Source: Planctomycetota bacterium
GTDB taxonomy: Bacteria > Planctomycetota > UBA8742 > UBA2392
Length of the DNA stretch: 64,000 nucleotides
Direction of reading: 5' to 3'
Assembly (NCBI GenBank): GCA_020848275.1
Contig: JADLAK010000018.1
Location: 26,685-90,684, forward strand
The notes beneath the pieces were generated by a model. The model saw only the letters and a list, made by a program, of their open reading frames with translations, was not told the origin of the DNA and ran no database searches. Of this stretch, positions 50,617 to 59,456 are shown piece by piece. Made by a program: the position numbers and the translations under genes. Numbering within the stretch: the first letter of the stretch is position 1; each line of letters begins with the position of its first letter.

Positions 50617-51569
50617 CCATTAAGACGATTGTCAAATCCGGCCGCAAGCGTTCGTCGAAGGCCCGCAGCGCGTCCTCGGGCAAGAAGTCCGGGGCGTCAG
50701 CCAAGCCCGTGCGCGGCATTTCGTTCGTCAAGATGCACGGGGCGGGCAACGATTACATTTACCTCGACGCTCGCGACAAAGCGCCCGACAACCTGCCGGA
50801 GCTGGCCCGCAAGATGAGTGACCGGCACTTCGGCATTGGCGCCGACGGCATCATCCTTATCCGCCGCAGCGAAAAGACCGGCGTGCGCCACCGCATGCAG
50901 ATGCTCAACGCCGACGGCAGCGAATCGGAGATGTGCGGCAACGGCATTCGCTGTGTCGCGAAGTTCCTGTACGACCGTAATTACGAAAAGACGGAAACGT
51001 TCCCGATTGAAACCGGCGCGGGCGTGCTGACGCTGGCCGTCACCCCCAAACCCGGCACGCATGTCGCGCAAAAAGTGCGCGTGAACATGGGCAAGCCGCG
51101 GCTGACGCGCGCCGAAATCCCCATGGCCGGCGACGGCGGCAGCAAGTGCATCAATGAGTCCTTTGAGCTCGATGGACGCAAGTTCAGGATCACGTGCGTG
51201 TCGATGGGCAACCCGCACTGCGTGATTTTCCTCGAGCAGCCGCCGACCGACGACTGGGTGCTGGGCCTTGGCCCGAAGCTTGAGCGCCACGCGATGTTCC
51301 CGCGCCGCTGCAACATTCATTTCGTCTACAAGCAGTCGCCGGAGTTGCTCATTCAGCGCACCTGGGAGCGTGGCACCGGCGAAACGCTTGCCTGCGGCAC
51401 GGGCGCGTCGGCGGTGTGCGTTGCGGCGAGCCTCAACGGGCTGACCGGGCGCAAGATGACCATTCGCGTGCTGGGCGGCGACCTTGAGATGGAGTGGAAC
51501 GAGAAGGACGGCTGCGTCTACAAGACCGGCCCCGCTGAGGAAGTCTTCAGCGGCGTCTGGCCGGCGTAG
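50613..51569 (+). CDS. dapF: Diaminopimelate epimerase
   Basis: The 318-aa product has both catalytic cysteines, in ADGSESEMCGNGIRC and ETLACGTGASAV, plus the FVKMHGAGNDY start and VSMGNPHCVIFL. It converts LL- to meso-diaminopimelate for lysine and peptidoglycan. About 32 extra basic residues (RKRSSKARSASSGKK) precede the domain. ATG 50613 overlaps the upstream stop. An internal GTG at 50709, nearer the conserved start, is an alternative. Confidence 0.95.
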   Translation: MTIKTIVKSGRKRSSKARSASSGKKSGASAKPVRGISFVKMHGAGNDYIYLDARDKAPDNLPELARKMSDRHFGIGADGIILIRRSEKTGVRHRMQMLNADGSESEMCGNGIRCVAKFLYDRNYEKTETFPIETGAGVLTLAVTPKPGTHVAQKVRVNMGKPRLTRAEIPMAGDGGSKCINESFELDGRKFRITCVSMGNPHCVIFLEQPPTDDWVLGLGPKLERHAMFPRRCNIHFVYKQSPELLIQRTWERGTGETLACGTGASAVCVAASLNGLTGRKMTIRVLGGDLEMEWNEKDGCVYKTGPAEEVFSGVWPA

Positions 51570-51574
51570 GTTCC

Positions 51575-51949
51575 ATGACCACCCATGCGCGCGAAGTCGT
51601 GAACTTTATTACGGCGACGAAAGTCAGTCCGGGGTTTCCTATCCGACTGGATGATGTCTTTACCGTTCGGCCGGTCACCGTCAAGTTTGTTGAGTTTGGC
51701 GTGTACATTGAGATACGAGTTCGAGAGTTCTCGCCTTTTAACGTATCTGTAAGCATCGAGGGATTTGATGGAGACGAATTCGAACTTCGGCGAGGAACGG
51801 TAATACCTTATCGCTCACTGATTCAGCTGTCGTGGAGACGGGTTTGGTTTGGCCCCATGCTCAGGGAGGGAGAATTGGGGCTACATGTGCGAATAAATGG
51901 TAGTCTGGCCGCGAGTAGGCCGATCAGTGTCGAGGAGAAGGGACCGTGA
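51575..51949 (+). CDS. Cassette 3, gene A: DUF6941-like small protein
   Basis: The 124-aa product starts MTTHAREVVNFITATKVSPG. It has strands VYIEIRVREFSPFNVSVSIEG and closes with EGELGLHVRINGSLAASRPISV. It resembles the gene A products at 26855 and 44810 in size, strand pattern and C-terminal segment, though sequence identity looks low. It starts 5 bases after the dapF stop and overlaps gene B by GTGA. Codon use is AT-richer than in dapF. Confidence 0.62.
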   Translation: MTTHAREVVNFITATKVSPGFPIRLDDVFTVRPVTVKFVEFGVYIEIRVREFSPFNVSVSIEGFDGDEFELRRGTVIPYRSLIQLSWRRVWFGPMLREGELGLHVRINGSLAASRPISVEEKGP

Positions 51950-52116
51950 AAGATCGATTCAAAACGACAATGACGATCATTCAGGGAAACAAGGTTGAGA
52001 AACGCCGTGTTTGGATCAATCGTCCTCCGCTGGACAAGCTATTTGGAATCAAGACCGGTGCCTCGCTAGCCGCCAAATCCGCCAAGCGTGTGTCCAAGCG
52101 GAAGAAGGCAGCCTAA
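51946..52116 (+). CDS. Cassette 3, gene B: 56-aa basic protein (not in ORF track)
   Basis: GTG overlaps the gene A TGA. The 56-residue product has MTIIQGNKVEKRRVWINRPPL and a tail SAKRVSKRKKAA. It is exactly the length of cassette 1 gene B and has the same Lys/Arg-rich ending. The overlap and matching length support it as real. Confidence 0.65.
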   Translation: MKDRFKTTMTIIQGNKVEKRRVWINRPPLDKLFGIKTGASLAAKSAKRVSKRKKAA

Positions 52117-52142
52117 CTTTCAATTCGTGGCGGGGACGTTGA

Positions 52143-52907
52143 ATGCTTATCCACACGTTGCCGCTTGGGGTTGCGCTTAGCGACGGCGTTGGCATCAAGC
52201 TCGTCGTCGGCATGATCGCGTGGTTTGCGCAAATGGGCTTCCACGAAGGCGGCCACGCCTGGGCGGCCTGGTGGCTCGGCGACGACACCGCATACTTGAT
52301 GGGCAAGCGCACGGTCAACCCCATGCGCCACGTTAACTGGCGCGAGCCGATGTCGCTGCTGTCAACGCTCGTGCTGCCCGCCATCACTTCAATTACTTTT
52401 GGCGCCAAGTTTGGGTTGGCCTACATCGTCATTCCCATGGGCATGGCTTATGTGCCCGTGAACATCGCGAATTTCCGCCGGCCCCTGCGCGATCACGCCA
52501 TTGTGGCTTTTGCGGGGCCGGCGGGCGGCTTTGTCGTCGCGCTGGTGGCGTTTCTTGCGCACCTTGTTCTGTTTAAGACGTTCTACGGGAGCGAGATGAC
52601 GCAGATGATGAACCTGCTGGCTGCGATCATCATCAGCATTTACTTTTCCGCCATCATATACAGTGTTTTCAACCTTGTGCCCATTCCGCCGCTCGACGGC
52701 AGCAACATCCTGTATTACTTCGTTAATTGGCGCGCTCGCGAGATCATGGACAAAGTCCGGCCTTACGGGTTCTTCATCATCATTCTGTTATTCTGGATTG
52801 GTCCCGGTGGCGCGCTGATTGATCCTGTGATCAACTTCCTGCTGATACCGTTTTTCGTCTGGCCCGCACGCATTTGGGGCCTGGACAGCCCATTTGACTT
52901 CGGATGA
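52143..52907 (+). CDS. Site-2-type intramembrane metalloprotease (M50 family)
   Basis: The 254-aa membrane protein has the HExxH zinc site in MGFHEGGHAWAAW (first helix) and the third-ligand segment NLVPIPPLDGSNILYYF. It has about six hydrophobic segments. M50 enzymes cut within transmembrane helices of regulatory or other membrane proteins. No PDZ domain is present, so it belongs to the compact YwhC/Rv-type subgroup. It is followed 3 bases later by scpA. Confidence 0.9.
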   Translation: MLIHTLPLGVALSDGVGIKLVVGMIAWFAQMGFHEGGHAWAAWWLGDDTAYLMGKRTVNPMRHVNWREPMSLLSTLVLPAITSITFGAKFGLAYIVIPMGMAYVPVNIANFRRPLRDHAIVAFAGPAGGFVVALVAFLAHLVLFKTFYGSEMTQMMNLLAAIIISIYFSAIIYSVFNLVPIPPLDGSNILYYFVNWRAREIMDKVRPYGFFIIILLFWIGPGGALIDPVINFLLIPFFVWPARIWGLDSPFDFG

Positions 52908-52910
52908 TCC

Positions 52911-53648
52911 ATGGCTGAACCGCGCGTATCGACAAGCGTTTACACCGGGCCCCTGGACCTTCTGTTGTACCTGTGCAGGCGGGCCGAGGTCGACATTTAC
53001 GACCTGCCCGTCGCCGAAATTGCCGAGCAATACATCAAGGAACTCGAGGCGATGCAGACCCTCGACCTCGAATACGCCGGCGAATTTTTGTCGATGGCCG
53101 CTTCGCTGCTGAAACTCAAGAGCGACCTCGTGCTCGCGCGCAGCACGCAAAACAAAGAAGCCGAGGAAGAACGCAGCAAACTCGTCAAGCAATTGCTCGA
53201 GTACAAGCGCCTGCGCGACCTCGCGTTTTTGCTGGGTGAGCGCTGGAACGCCCAGGCCGCGCGCCACGGCCGCCCGCAGGGACTGCTGACGCCCGCCGAG
53301 ATCAACAGCGACAACGATACGTATCTCGAGGATGCCAAGCTCTCGGACATCTACCGCGCCTATTTCCGCATCGCGGGCGAAATCTCCGAGCATCGCGCGC
53401 ACGTCGTCGATCTTGGCGGCCGCACGGTGCGCGATTACATCGAACTGATCCTGGCGCAACTCAAGAAAACCGGGCGCGTGAATTTCACCGAGCTTGTAGG
53501 GCCCGGGCGCGAAAAGGGCGAGAAGATCGGCAACTTCCTCGCGCTGCTCGAACTAGTGAAGCAGCACGAGGTCGAGCTTGTGCAGGAAAACGAAGGCGGC
53601 GACATACTCGTGGTCAAACCCGCGCCGCCGGAGCCAGGCGCCGGGTAG
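52911..53648 (+). CDS. scpA: Segregation and condensation protein A
   Basis: The 245-aa product starts VSTSVYTGPLDLLLYLCRRAEVDIYDLPVAEIAEQYI, the ScpA hallmark. It continues LEYAGEFLSMAASLLKLKSDLVL and a C-terminal winged-helix region (ILAQLKKTGRVNFTELV, KIGNFLALLELVKQHEVEL). It is the kleisin of the bacterial SMC condensin complex. scpB, which usually follows, is not adjacent here. It is tightly linked to the M50 protease gene (3-base gap), a common pairing. Confidence 0.95.
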   Translation: MAEPRVSTSVYTGPLDLLLYLCRRAEVDIYDLPVAEIAEQYIKELEAMQTLDLEYAGEFLSMAASLLKLKSDLVLARSTQNKEAEEERSKLVKQLLEYKRLRDLAFLLGERWNAQAARHGRPQGLLTPAEINSDNDTYLEDAKLSDIYRAYFRIAGEISEHRAHVVDLGGRTVRDYIELILAQLKKTGRVNFTELVGPGREKGEKIGNFLALLELVKQHEVELVQENEGGDILVVKPAPPEPGAG

Positions 53649-53785
53649 CACACTTCTAGGCAATCTGTTTGTTCAATGCGAAACGCGCCCATGAATATCG
53701 AGACGCGGTCGGCGCGCATTGCAAACGTGCGGTACACTTTTCCTTGGTGGGGAGAGGCGGGCAAATTGTTCTACCGGGGGCAACC

Positions 53786-54301
53786 ATGTCCAGCAAAGAG
53801 ACATTCCGTGACGTTGGCCTTCTTTGGTTGAGAGTGGCCGGCGGCATCTATCTCATGTCCCACGGCGTCCAGAAAATCGGCGTGATTTTCAACGGCGCCG
53901 TGTTCGCGGCTGACTTCCAGTTCTCGCCTGACCTCGGCCTGGGGCCGCAACTCGCCTTCATTGGCCTCGCCTTGAGCGAAACGCTGTTTGCGCTGCTGGT
54001 GGTGATAGGCCTGTTCACGCGGGTGTCGGTGCTCCCCGTGATCTTCTCAATGTGCGTCGCGGCGTTTGTGTTCCATGCCCAACCCGGCCAATCGCCGTTT
54101 CGTGACGGTGAAAACGCGTTGCTGTATGCGATTGCTTTCACCACGCTGCTGCTCACCGGCCCCGGCGAAGTCAGCATGGACCGGTTAGTGGGCCAGTGGT
54201 GGGGTCGACGGCGCGGCGAAAAGCGTATGATCACTGAAGTGGGGCTGAGGCCTGCGGCGGCCAAAGCGGTCGCCGGCAAACCGTCGCTGGCCAGGGCGTA
54301 G
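53786..54301 (+). CDS. DoxX family membrane protein 1
   Basis: The 171-aa product starts at ATG 53786. It has about four transmembrane helices with DoxX motifs: LLWLRVAGGIYLMSHGVQKIG, FIGLALSETLFALLVVIGLFTR, IFSMCVAAFVFHAQPGQSPF and ALLYAIAFTTLLLTGPGEVSMD. DoxX proteins are linked to thiosulfate or redox homeostasis and membrane complexes, but the exact role here is unknown. It is the first of three paralogues. Confidence 0.85.
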   Translation: MSSKETFRDVGLLWLRVAGGIYLMSHGVQKIGVIFNGAVFAADFQFSPDLGLGPQLAFIGLALSETLFALLVVIGLFTRVSVLPVIFSMCVAAFVFHAQPGQSPFRDGENALLYAIAFTTLLLTGPGEVSMDRLVGQWWGRRRGEKRMITEVGLRPAAAKAVAGKPSLARA

Positions 54302-54361
54302 CGCTGTCTCAAGGGATTGAAATTGTAGACTGAACATACGGGCTGGGCGGAGGATGCGCCG

Positions 54362-54841
54362 ATGTCCGTTGTCACCCTGATCTGGTTGATATTGCCGGCG
54401 ACGCTGCTGAACGGGCTCCTCACCGGCGCCAACGGCGACCGCTATGTCGTCCAGGTTCCCGCTTGGCGGCATTTCGATCTGCAATTATGGGCTGAGCACA
54501 GTCGGCATGCCGACCTCGGCAACGGGCGATTCTGGTATCCGGTGCTCGCAATCGGTGCGGCTGCCCTCTCGTTGGTCGTGGCTGTCGCCGCAACGCTGAA
54601 CGCGGCCTGGGCGGCATCCCTCGGCCCTCCCGCACAAGCCGCGGCGATCTTTAGCGTAGGCGGCCTGGTCGTGACTGGATTTGCGGCTCCACGCTTGCTG
54701 CGTCTCCGCAAACCCGCGGATTCCTCGACTGTCGCGAAGATATTTGGTGAATTCCATGAGCGGGGCCGAGTCCGGGCATTGCTTCAGGCGGCGGCCTTTG
54801 CCGCAAACTTGTGGTCGCTCGTCATAGCGGCGCGGTTATAA
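54362..54841 (+). CDS. Small membrane protein, DUF1772-like
   Basis: The 159-aa product has about four hydrophobic segments (TLIWLILPATLLNGLLTG, FWYPVLAIGAAALSLVVAVAA, AIFSVGGLVVTGFAAP, LLQAAAFAANLWSLVIAA). The overall layout, including the Trp/Arg pair near a helix end (VPAWRHFD), resembles DUF1772. Function unknown. It lies between two DoxX genes on the same strand and may form part of the same membrane unit. Confidence 0.6.
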   Translation: MSVVTLIWLILPATLLNGLLTGANGDRYVVQVPAWRHFDLQLWAEHSRHADLGNGRFWYPVLAIGAAALSLVVAVAATLNAAWAASLGPPAQAAAIFSVGGLVVTGFAAPRLLRLRKPADSSTVAKIFGEFHERGRVRALLQAAAFAANLWSLVIAARL

Positions 54842-54889
54842 TGAAGACGATTCGTTCGCCGGGTGGGGCGTTTCCTCACGAGGTGGACC

Positions 54890-55372
54890 ATGTCCAGAGA
54901 TTCCTTCCGAAACCTCGGTTTATTGTTCCTGCGCCTCACTGCCGGCGTGTTCCTCATGTCCCATGGCGCGCAGAAGGTCGGCAAAATCGTTGACGGCAGC
55001 ATCTACGCCCCTGACTTCCAGTTCTGGCCCGATCTGGGCCTAGGACCCCAACGCGCCTTCATGGGCCTGGCTGCCAGCGAATTCCTGTTTGCGGGCCTGG
55101 TCGTGATCGGCCTGGCGACCCGCCTTGCGGCGTTGCCGGTGGTGTTCTCGATGTGCGTGGCGGCATTTGTTTTCCACGCCCAGGCGGGACAAACGCCGTT
55201 CAACGAAGGAGAAAAGGCGCTGTTGTACGCGATTATTTTCTCGACATTGGTGATGACCGGCGCGGGACGTTATAGCGTCGACGGCGCAATCGGCCGCTGG
55301 CGTCAAAACCGCAAACACGTCATTCCCGGCCGCACCGAAAGTGGCCGCCGCGTCGCGCTCAAACCGGCGTAG
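54890..55372 (+). CDS. DoxX family membrane protein 2
   Basis: The 160-aa product is a close paralogue of the 53786 protein: LLFLRLTAGVFLMSHGAQKVG, FMGLAASEFLFAGLVVIGLATR, FSMCVAAFVFHAQAGQTPF. ATG 54890 is used; the track ORF starts nine codons earlier. It has the same four-helix topology and a longer basic tail. Confidence 0.85.
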   Translation: MSRDSFRNLGLLFLRLTAGVFLMSHGAQKVGKIVDGSIYAPDFQFWPDLGLGPQRAFMGLAASEFLFAGLVVIGLATRLAALPVVFSMCVAAFVFHAQAGQTPFNEGEKALLYAIIFSTLVMTGAGRYSVDGAIGRWRQNRKHVIPGRTESGRRVALKPA

Positions 55373-55424
55373 TCTTTGCTGCGGCAAACAGCTAACTTAA
55401 CCGCTTCACGAGCGGGAGTTAGCC

Positions 55425-55874
55425 ATGTTCGGAATCAAGGAATCGACGGAACGCACGCTGCGCGATATCGGCCTGCTGGTGCTTCGCGCCGTGCCAAGCC
55501 TGTTCATGATGTCCCACGGCTGGGGCAAGATGGAGAAAATCTTCAACGGCGAAATGTTCAACGCAGATTTCAAGTGGGCCGACCCGATCGGTCTTGGCTC
55601 GCACGTCAGCCTGATGTCCGCCGCAGGCGCCGAGTTCGCCTGCGCGGCGATGGTCGTTGTGGGTTTTTTGACACGTGTGTTCGCCGCGCCGGTAGCCTTC
55701 ACGATGCTGGTCGCGGGTTTCATCGTGCACAGTGCCGATCCCTTCGGCAAAAAGGAAATGGCGTTCCTCTACGCGGCGGTGTTCAGCGCGATTATCCTGC
55801 TGGGCGGTGGGAAGTACTCCGTCGATCATGCATTGGTCGGCATGCGCGCGCGCAAGAAGGCTAAGGCGAAGTAG
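55425..55874 (+). CDS. DoxX family membrane protein 3
   Basis: The 149-aa product is a more divergent DoxX: LLVLRAVPSLFMMSHGWGKME, LMSAAGAEFACAAMVVVGFLTR, AFTMLVAGFIVHSADPFGKKE. The SHGxxK core shared by all three is kept. It ends three bases before the convergent UPF0316 gene stop. Confidence 0.85.
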   Translation: MFGIKESTERTLRDIGLLVLRAVPSLFMMSHGWGKMEKIFNGEMFNADFKWADPIGLGSHVSLMSAAGAEFACAAMVVVGFLTRVFAAPVAFTMLVAGFIVHSADPFGKKEMAFLYAAVFSAIILLGGGKYSVDHALVGMRARKKAKAK

Positions 55875-55876
55875 CC

Positions 55877-56440
55877 CTACTTTCTCAGCGAGGCGCCGGG
55901 GGTGGACCGTTTGACCGCCGAGGCAAATCGCACGTCGTCCACCACGTAAAAGCAATCCGGGTCGAGCACGCGCGCGGCAACTGCGGCGGCCACCGCCTCG
56001 CGGCGGTGGACCTGGATAAACAGCAAATCGACGCGCCCGTCGCGGCCTTTGCCCTCGAATGACGTCACGCGAAACCCGCGCGAGCGCAGGCCGTCTGCGA
56101 CCGCCTCACCCTTGGCTGTGAATATCCGCAACACTTGCTCGCCCATGGCGACCGCACGCTCGATGGTCATGCCCAGGAACGTGCCGGTGGCAAAGCCAAG
56201 CGAGAACGCGATGGCGTAAAGTGGTTCGTTGAGGTGCGTCAACACTTTCGACGCGGCGAATACCCAGATGCCGGCCTCGAGAAAGGCGATCAGCCACGCC
56301 AGTGCACGCCGGCCGTTGATAACCAGCACGAAGCGGAAGGTGCCGAGCGCGACGTCGGCCATGCGAGCGACCATGATGAGCAGAGCTGTGAGGATCAGCT
56401 CGGCGGTCGGGATGGGCGCGCTGTCGGCGAGAAAAACCAT
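55877..56440 (-). CDS. UPF0316 / DUF2179-type membrane protein
   Basis: The 187-aa product has three transmembrane segments (about 12-100: LILTALLIMVARMADVALGTFRFVLV, ALAWLIAFLEAGIWVFAASKV, AIAFSLGFATGTFLGMTIE). A C-terminal cytoplasmic DUF2179 domain follows (VTSFEGKGRDGRVDLLFIQVHRRE). The family's function is unknown; the C-terminal domain resembles ligand- or nucleotide-binding modules. Confidence 0.85.
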   Translation of the reverse strand: MVFLADSAPIPTAELILTALLIMVARMADVALGTFRFVLVINGRRALAWLIAFLEAGIWVFAASKVLTHLNEPLYAIAFSLGFATGTFLGMTIERAVAMGEQVLRIFTAKGEAVADGLRSRGFRVTSFEGKGRDGRVDLLFIQVHRREAVAAAVAARVLDPDCFYVVDDVRFASAVKRSTPGASLRK

Positions 56441-56449
56441 GCCACCGTA

Positions 56450-56911
56450 CTACGAAGCTTCGACGGTTTTTGCGAGACCTTCCAACCGCGCGGCGAAAGG
56501 TTCTGTCTTTTCGCCGACGATCACAACGTAGAGGTTTTCGAGGGGCTCGCCGTGCGTCGGAAAGCCGAAGTGTACGGCGTCGCGCACGGATTCTTCGAGG
56601 TTGTCTTCGTCCTCGCCCGTGGTCATGCAGGGTTCATCGGGCTTTTGCTCAAGTTCGTAATCAACGATCGCTTTATCGAAGATTTCGTGCAGCTTGTGTG
56701 TCCCCTTGCCCGCGTGGATCGTGACCCAGACGCACCCGCACTCGATCAGGGACTTGGCCAGGTGTTTGGCTTCCTTCAGCTCTTTTTTGTCCGGCATGAC
56801 GACCAACAACGCCCCAAACGGTGCGGCTGGGACGTTTTTCAACGCCTCGGCGAACGTCTTTTGCTCGACGATGACGGCGTTGCGGCTGTTTTTTGTCTTC
56901 GCACTGCGCAT
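56450..56911 (-). CDS. Cytoplasmic protein of unknown function
   Basis: The 153-aa product has a Rossmann-like alternation (FGALLVVMPDKKELKEAKHLAKSLIECGCVWVTIHAG) and a central IVDYELEQ. Late segments HFGFPTHGEPLENLYVVIVG follow. No catalytic motif is clear. It lies nine bases downstream of the fumarase/aspartase gene and nine bases upstream of the UPF0316 gene, all on the minus strand, so an operon of three is likely. Confidence 0.65.
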   Translation of the reverse strand: MRSAKTKNSRNAVIVEQKTFAEALKNVPAAPFGALLVVMPDKKELKEAKHLAKSLIECGCVWVTIHAGKGTHKLHEIFDKAIVDYELEQKPDEPCMTTGEDEDNLEESVRDAVHFGFPTHGEPLENLYVVIVGEKTEPFAARLEGLAKTVEAS

Positions 56912-56920
56912 GGCGCCATT

Positions 56921-58321
56921 CTATCCGTCAAAGCCCGCTTGCGGGTAGCGCTTGGTCAGATAGTCGAGGTCGTAGTACTTCTGCTCTTGCTCGGGCGTGA
57001 GGATCTTGTGCTCGGCGATCAACTGCTTGGGCGTTTTGCCGGTCGTCAGCGTTTCTTTGGCGATCTTGGCCGACGCCGCATAACCGATCACGGGGTTGAG
57101 CACGGTCACGAGCGCCTGGCTGGTCTCGAAGTACTGCTTGCAGCGTTCGGCCTGCACCGTGCAGCCGCTGACGCTGTCCTCGGCAAAGCGCGGCAGGAAG
57201 TTCGCCAGCCAGTTCATGGACCAGAGCGTCGTGCAGCACATGGTCGGCATCATCACGTTGAGGTCAAGCTGGCCCGCCATCGCGCATAACATGACGGTGT
57301 GGTCGTTGCCCAGCACCTGGTAAAGCAATTGGTTCATGCACTCGGGGTTACTGGGGTTGATCTTGCCCGGCATGATGCTGGAGCCCGGCTGCACCGCCTT
57401 GAGACGGAACTCGTCGAGCCCCGTGGTCGGCCCGCACGACAGCAGGCGGATGTCGTTGGTGATGCGCGTGAGTTCCACGGCCATTGTGCGAATGGCGGCG
57501 CTGAAGTTGTTGAAGGCCCAGCGCGAGTTGACCGCTTCGAACGGATCCTCAGGCTCACGCACCTTGAGGCCTGTGAGCTTGCGCAGATGCTCGTAGACCT
57601 TGGGACGGTAGCCATCGGCGGTATTTAACCCTGATCCGATGGCACTTCCCCCCAAGGCCAATTCCAAAAGTTTGTCGGCGGCGTCTATTAAATTCTGGCG
57701 CAGGTGGCGCACACAGTTGCGCCAGCTCATGAATTCCTGGCCCAGTGTGATCGGTACCGCGTCCTGCAGGTGCGTGCGGCCGGACTTAATCACGCCCTTC
57801 CATTCTTTGCCCTTCTTTTCGCAAGCGTCCTGCACGGCTTTTAAACCCGCATCCAGGCGTGGGAACGCGATCAAAGCGCTCAAGTGCAGCACGGTGGGGA
57901 AGGTGTCGTTGGTGCTCTGGCCGTAGTTCACGTGGTCGTTGGGATTGATTTTGACAGCGGGGTCGTACTGCATCGCGCGCGTGGCCAGCACTTCATTGGC
58001 GTTCATGTTGATGCTGGTGCCCGCGCCGGCCTGGAAGACATCGACGACGAATTCCTTGTTGTGCTTGCCCGCGACCATTTCGTCGGCGGCCTTGCAGATC
58101 GCGTCGGCGATTTTGCCATCGAGCGCCTTGACGTCGCGATTGGCCAGCGCGCAGGCTTTTTTCAGGTATCCGTAGGCTTTAATAAGGTCGGGCAAAGTAC
58201 TGCCCGCCTGGCCCGAGACGGGGAAGTTTTCAACTGCGCGGGCGGTCGATGCTCCCCACAGGGCGTCTTTGGGCACTTGCATCTCGCCCATGGAGTCTTT
58301 TTCGATGCGGTATTCGGTCAT
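56921..58321 (-). CDS. aspA: Aspartase/fumarase class II family lyase, aspartate ammonia-lyase likely
   Basis: The 466-aa product has the superfamily signature GSSIMPGKINPSNPE, plus NDHVNYGQSTNDTFPT and AGTSINMNANEV. QSTND and the stretch after the signature (NQLLYQVLGNDHTVMLCAMAGQLDLNVM) resemble aspartases more than FumC. The MPGK and DTFPT segments are fumarase-like, so the substrate (aspartate or fumarate/malate) is not settled. It acts in the cytoplasm, probably as a homotetramer. Confidence 0.85.
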   Translation of the reverse strand: MTEYRIEKDSMGEMQVPKDALWGASTARAVENFPVSGQAGSTLPDLIKAYGYLKKACALANRDVKALDGKIADAICKAADEMVAGKHNKEFVVDVFQAGAGTSINMNANEVLATRAMQYDPAVKINPNDHVNYGQSTNDTFPTVLHLSALIAFPRLDAGLKAVQDACEKKGKEWKGVIKSGRTHLQDAVPITLGQEFMSWRNCVRHLRQNLIDAADKLLELALGGSAIGSGLNTADGYRPKVYEHLRKLTGLKVREPEDPFEAVNSRWAFNNFSAAIRTMAVELTRITNDIRLLSCGPTTGLDEFRLKAVQPGSSIMPGKINPSNPECMNQLLYQVLGNDHTVMLCAMAGQLDLNVMMPTMCCTTLWSMNWLANFLPRFAEDSVSGCTVQAERCKQYFETSQALVTVLNPVIGYAASAKIAKETLTTGKTPKQLIAEHKILTPEQEQKYYDLDYLTKRYPQAGFDG

Positions 58322-58497
58322 GGCTGTGGCCTCGTGTTGGACACCCTCGATTTAGCTACTCGCCGCGCCAAAAACCAGCAATTGCTTTCTTGGAATAGAC
58401 AGAGTGTCGCCGCATGTTGTATTAGTTTCATGTAGATCAAAACTTAGGCTGGACGAGGGTCTGGCCGGGACACTTTTAACCGACAGGGGAGACTGCA
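58322..58497. other. 176-base divergent region between the lyase and the DUF1579 gene
   Basis: The region contains GCTACTCGCCGCGCC and an AT-rich CATGTAGATCAAAACTTAGG near the DUF1579 side. The GGGGAGA ribosome-binding site for the DUF1579 gene is at its right end. A TTGGAA with CATGTT at 17-bp spacing is a poor promoter match. No word palindrome is seen. Confidence 0.4.
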
Positions 58498-59097
58498 ATG
58501 AAGCGAAGCATGTTGCTTTTGCTGGTGAGCGGTGCGTTGTTGATCGGCTTTGGGATGCCGGTGCTTTCGGAGGATTCGGGCAAGATCGACTTCAAGAAGG
58601 TGATGGAGGATTACATGAAGCTCCATCAGCCCGGCGAGGAGCACAAGCAATTGATGTTCGCAGTCGGCGACTATGACGTTCAAGGCAAGATGTGGATGGA
58701 GCCGGGCAAGGACCCCATGCCGATGCGCGGTACTTCGACGATTCGCGCCATTGGCGCGACGTTCCTGCATGAGAAGATCATGCTGATCATGCCGGGCAAC
58801 AAGAAGATGGACGTTGAAGGGTTCATCGGCTACGACAACGAAAGCAAGCAGTACCAAGCCACGTTTGTCAGCGGCGGCTGCACCACCACCCGCACGATGA
58901 ACGGCACCTACGACGCCAAGACCAAGACGGTGACCTACCAGTGCGCGTTCAAGTGCCCGGTGACCGGCAAGAATTACAGCGAAAAGATGATCGCCAAGCA
59001 CGAGGGCAACGGCACCATGACCCTTACCGCCAGCGGCACCTACGAGGGCATGCCCGAGTTCAAGATGTGGGAAGCGACCTACACCAAGCTGGAATAG
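58498..59097 (+). CDS. Exported DUF1579 family protein
   Basis: The 199-aa product has a signal peptide (MKRSMLLLLVSGALLIGFG) and a DUF1579 domain: HQPGEEHKQLMFAVGDYDVQGKMWMEPG, GFIGYDNESKQYQATFVS, then TYEGMPEFKMWEATYTK. This is a calycin-like beta barrel of unknown function. The Cys residues (GGCTTT, QCAFKC) may form a disulfide. A strong terminator follows. Confidence 0.85.
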   Translation: MKRSMLLLLVSGALLIGFGMPVLSEDSGKIDFKKVMEDYMKLHQPGEEHKQLMFAVGDYDVQGKMWMEPGKDPMPMRGTSTIRAIGATFLHEKIMLIMPGNKKMDVEGFIGYDNESKQYQATFVSGGCTTTRTMNGTYDAKTKTVTYQCAFKCPVTGKNYSEKMIAKHEGNGTMTLTASGTYEGMPEFKMWEATYTKLE

Positions 59098-59119
59098 TCT
59101 CAGCTTCTTGCGTAATTCG

Positions 59120-59153
59120 CAGGGCGGGCCGCCACGGCCCGCCCTGTTTATTT
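59120..59153. terminator. Bidirectional terminator between DUF1579 and the ParE-type toxin
   Basis: CAGGGCGGGCC, loop GCCAC, GGCCCGCCCTG, then TTTATTT. The stem is a perfect 11 bp. It overlaps the stop of the minus-strand toxin gene and can serve both directions. Confidence 0.88.
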
Positions 59154-59456
59154 CCGTGTGCTCAAAAGTGCGGCGATGACGTCAGGATCGCGGCGCGAAT
59201 CCGTGGCGAGGACCACGACGACTGCGGCCTGGTCGACGCGATAAAACACCGCGGCACCCGTGCGAGGAAACGTGAGTCTCCGGACGGCACGGTGAACCAG
59301 CGGTGCGGATTGCGGGAAAGTCGTGATGCGCGTCAGGGCGCTGGCGATTTCGGATTCAAACTTCGCGAGCGAGGCCTCTCCAAAGCCAAGAGCGTTGGCT
59401 CTGAGTTCGTCGAGTTCAAGGAGTGCGTCTGACAAGAACTCTAGACGCAGCGTCAT
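59148..59456 (-). CDS. ParE/RelE-type toxin
   Basis: The 102-aa product starts MTLRLEFLSDALLELDE. It has the family layout: a helix pair, the P-x-x-x-P-x-x segment TFPQSAPLVHRAVRRLTFPRTGAAVFYRVDQAAVVVVLAT, and a closing R-R-D-P. ATG 59456 overlaps the antitoxin stop by four bases. ParE toxins poison gyrase and RelE toxins cut mRNA; the sequence does not decide. It is complete, unlike the remnant at 12671. Confidence 0.85.
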   Translation of the reverse strand: MTLRLEFLSDALLELDELRANALGFGEASLAKFESEIASALTRITTFPQSAPLVHRAVRRLTFPRTGAAVFYRVDQAAVVVVLATDSRRDPDVIAALLSTRK

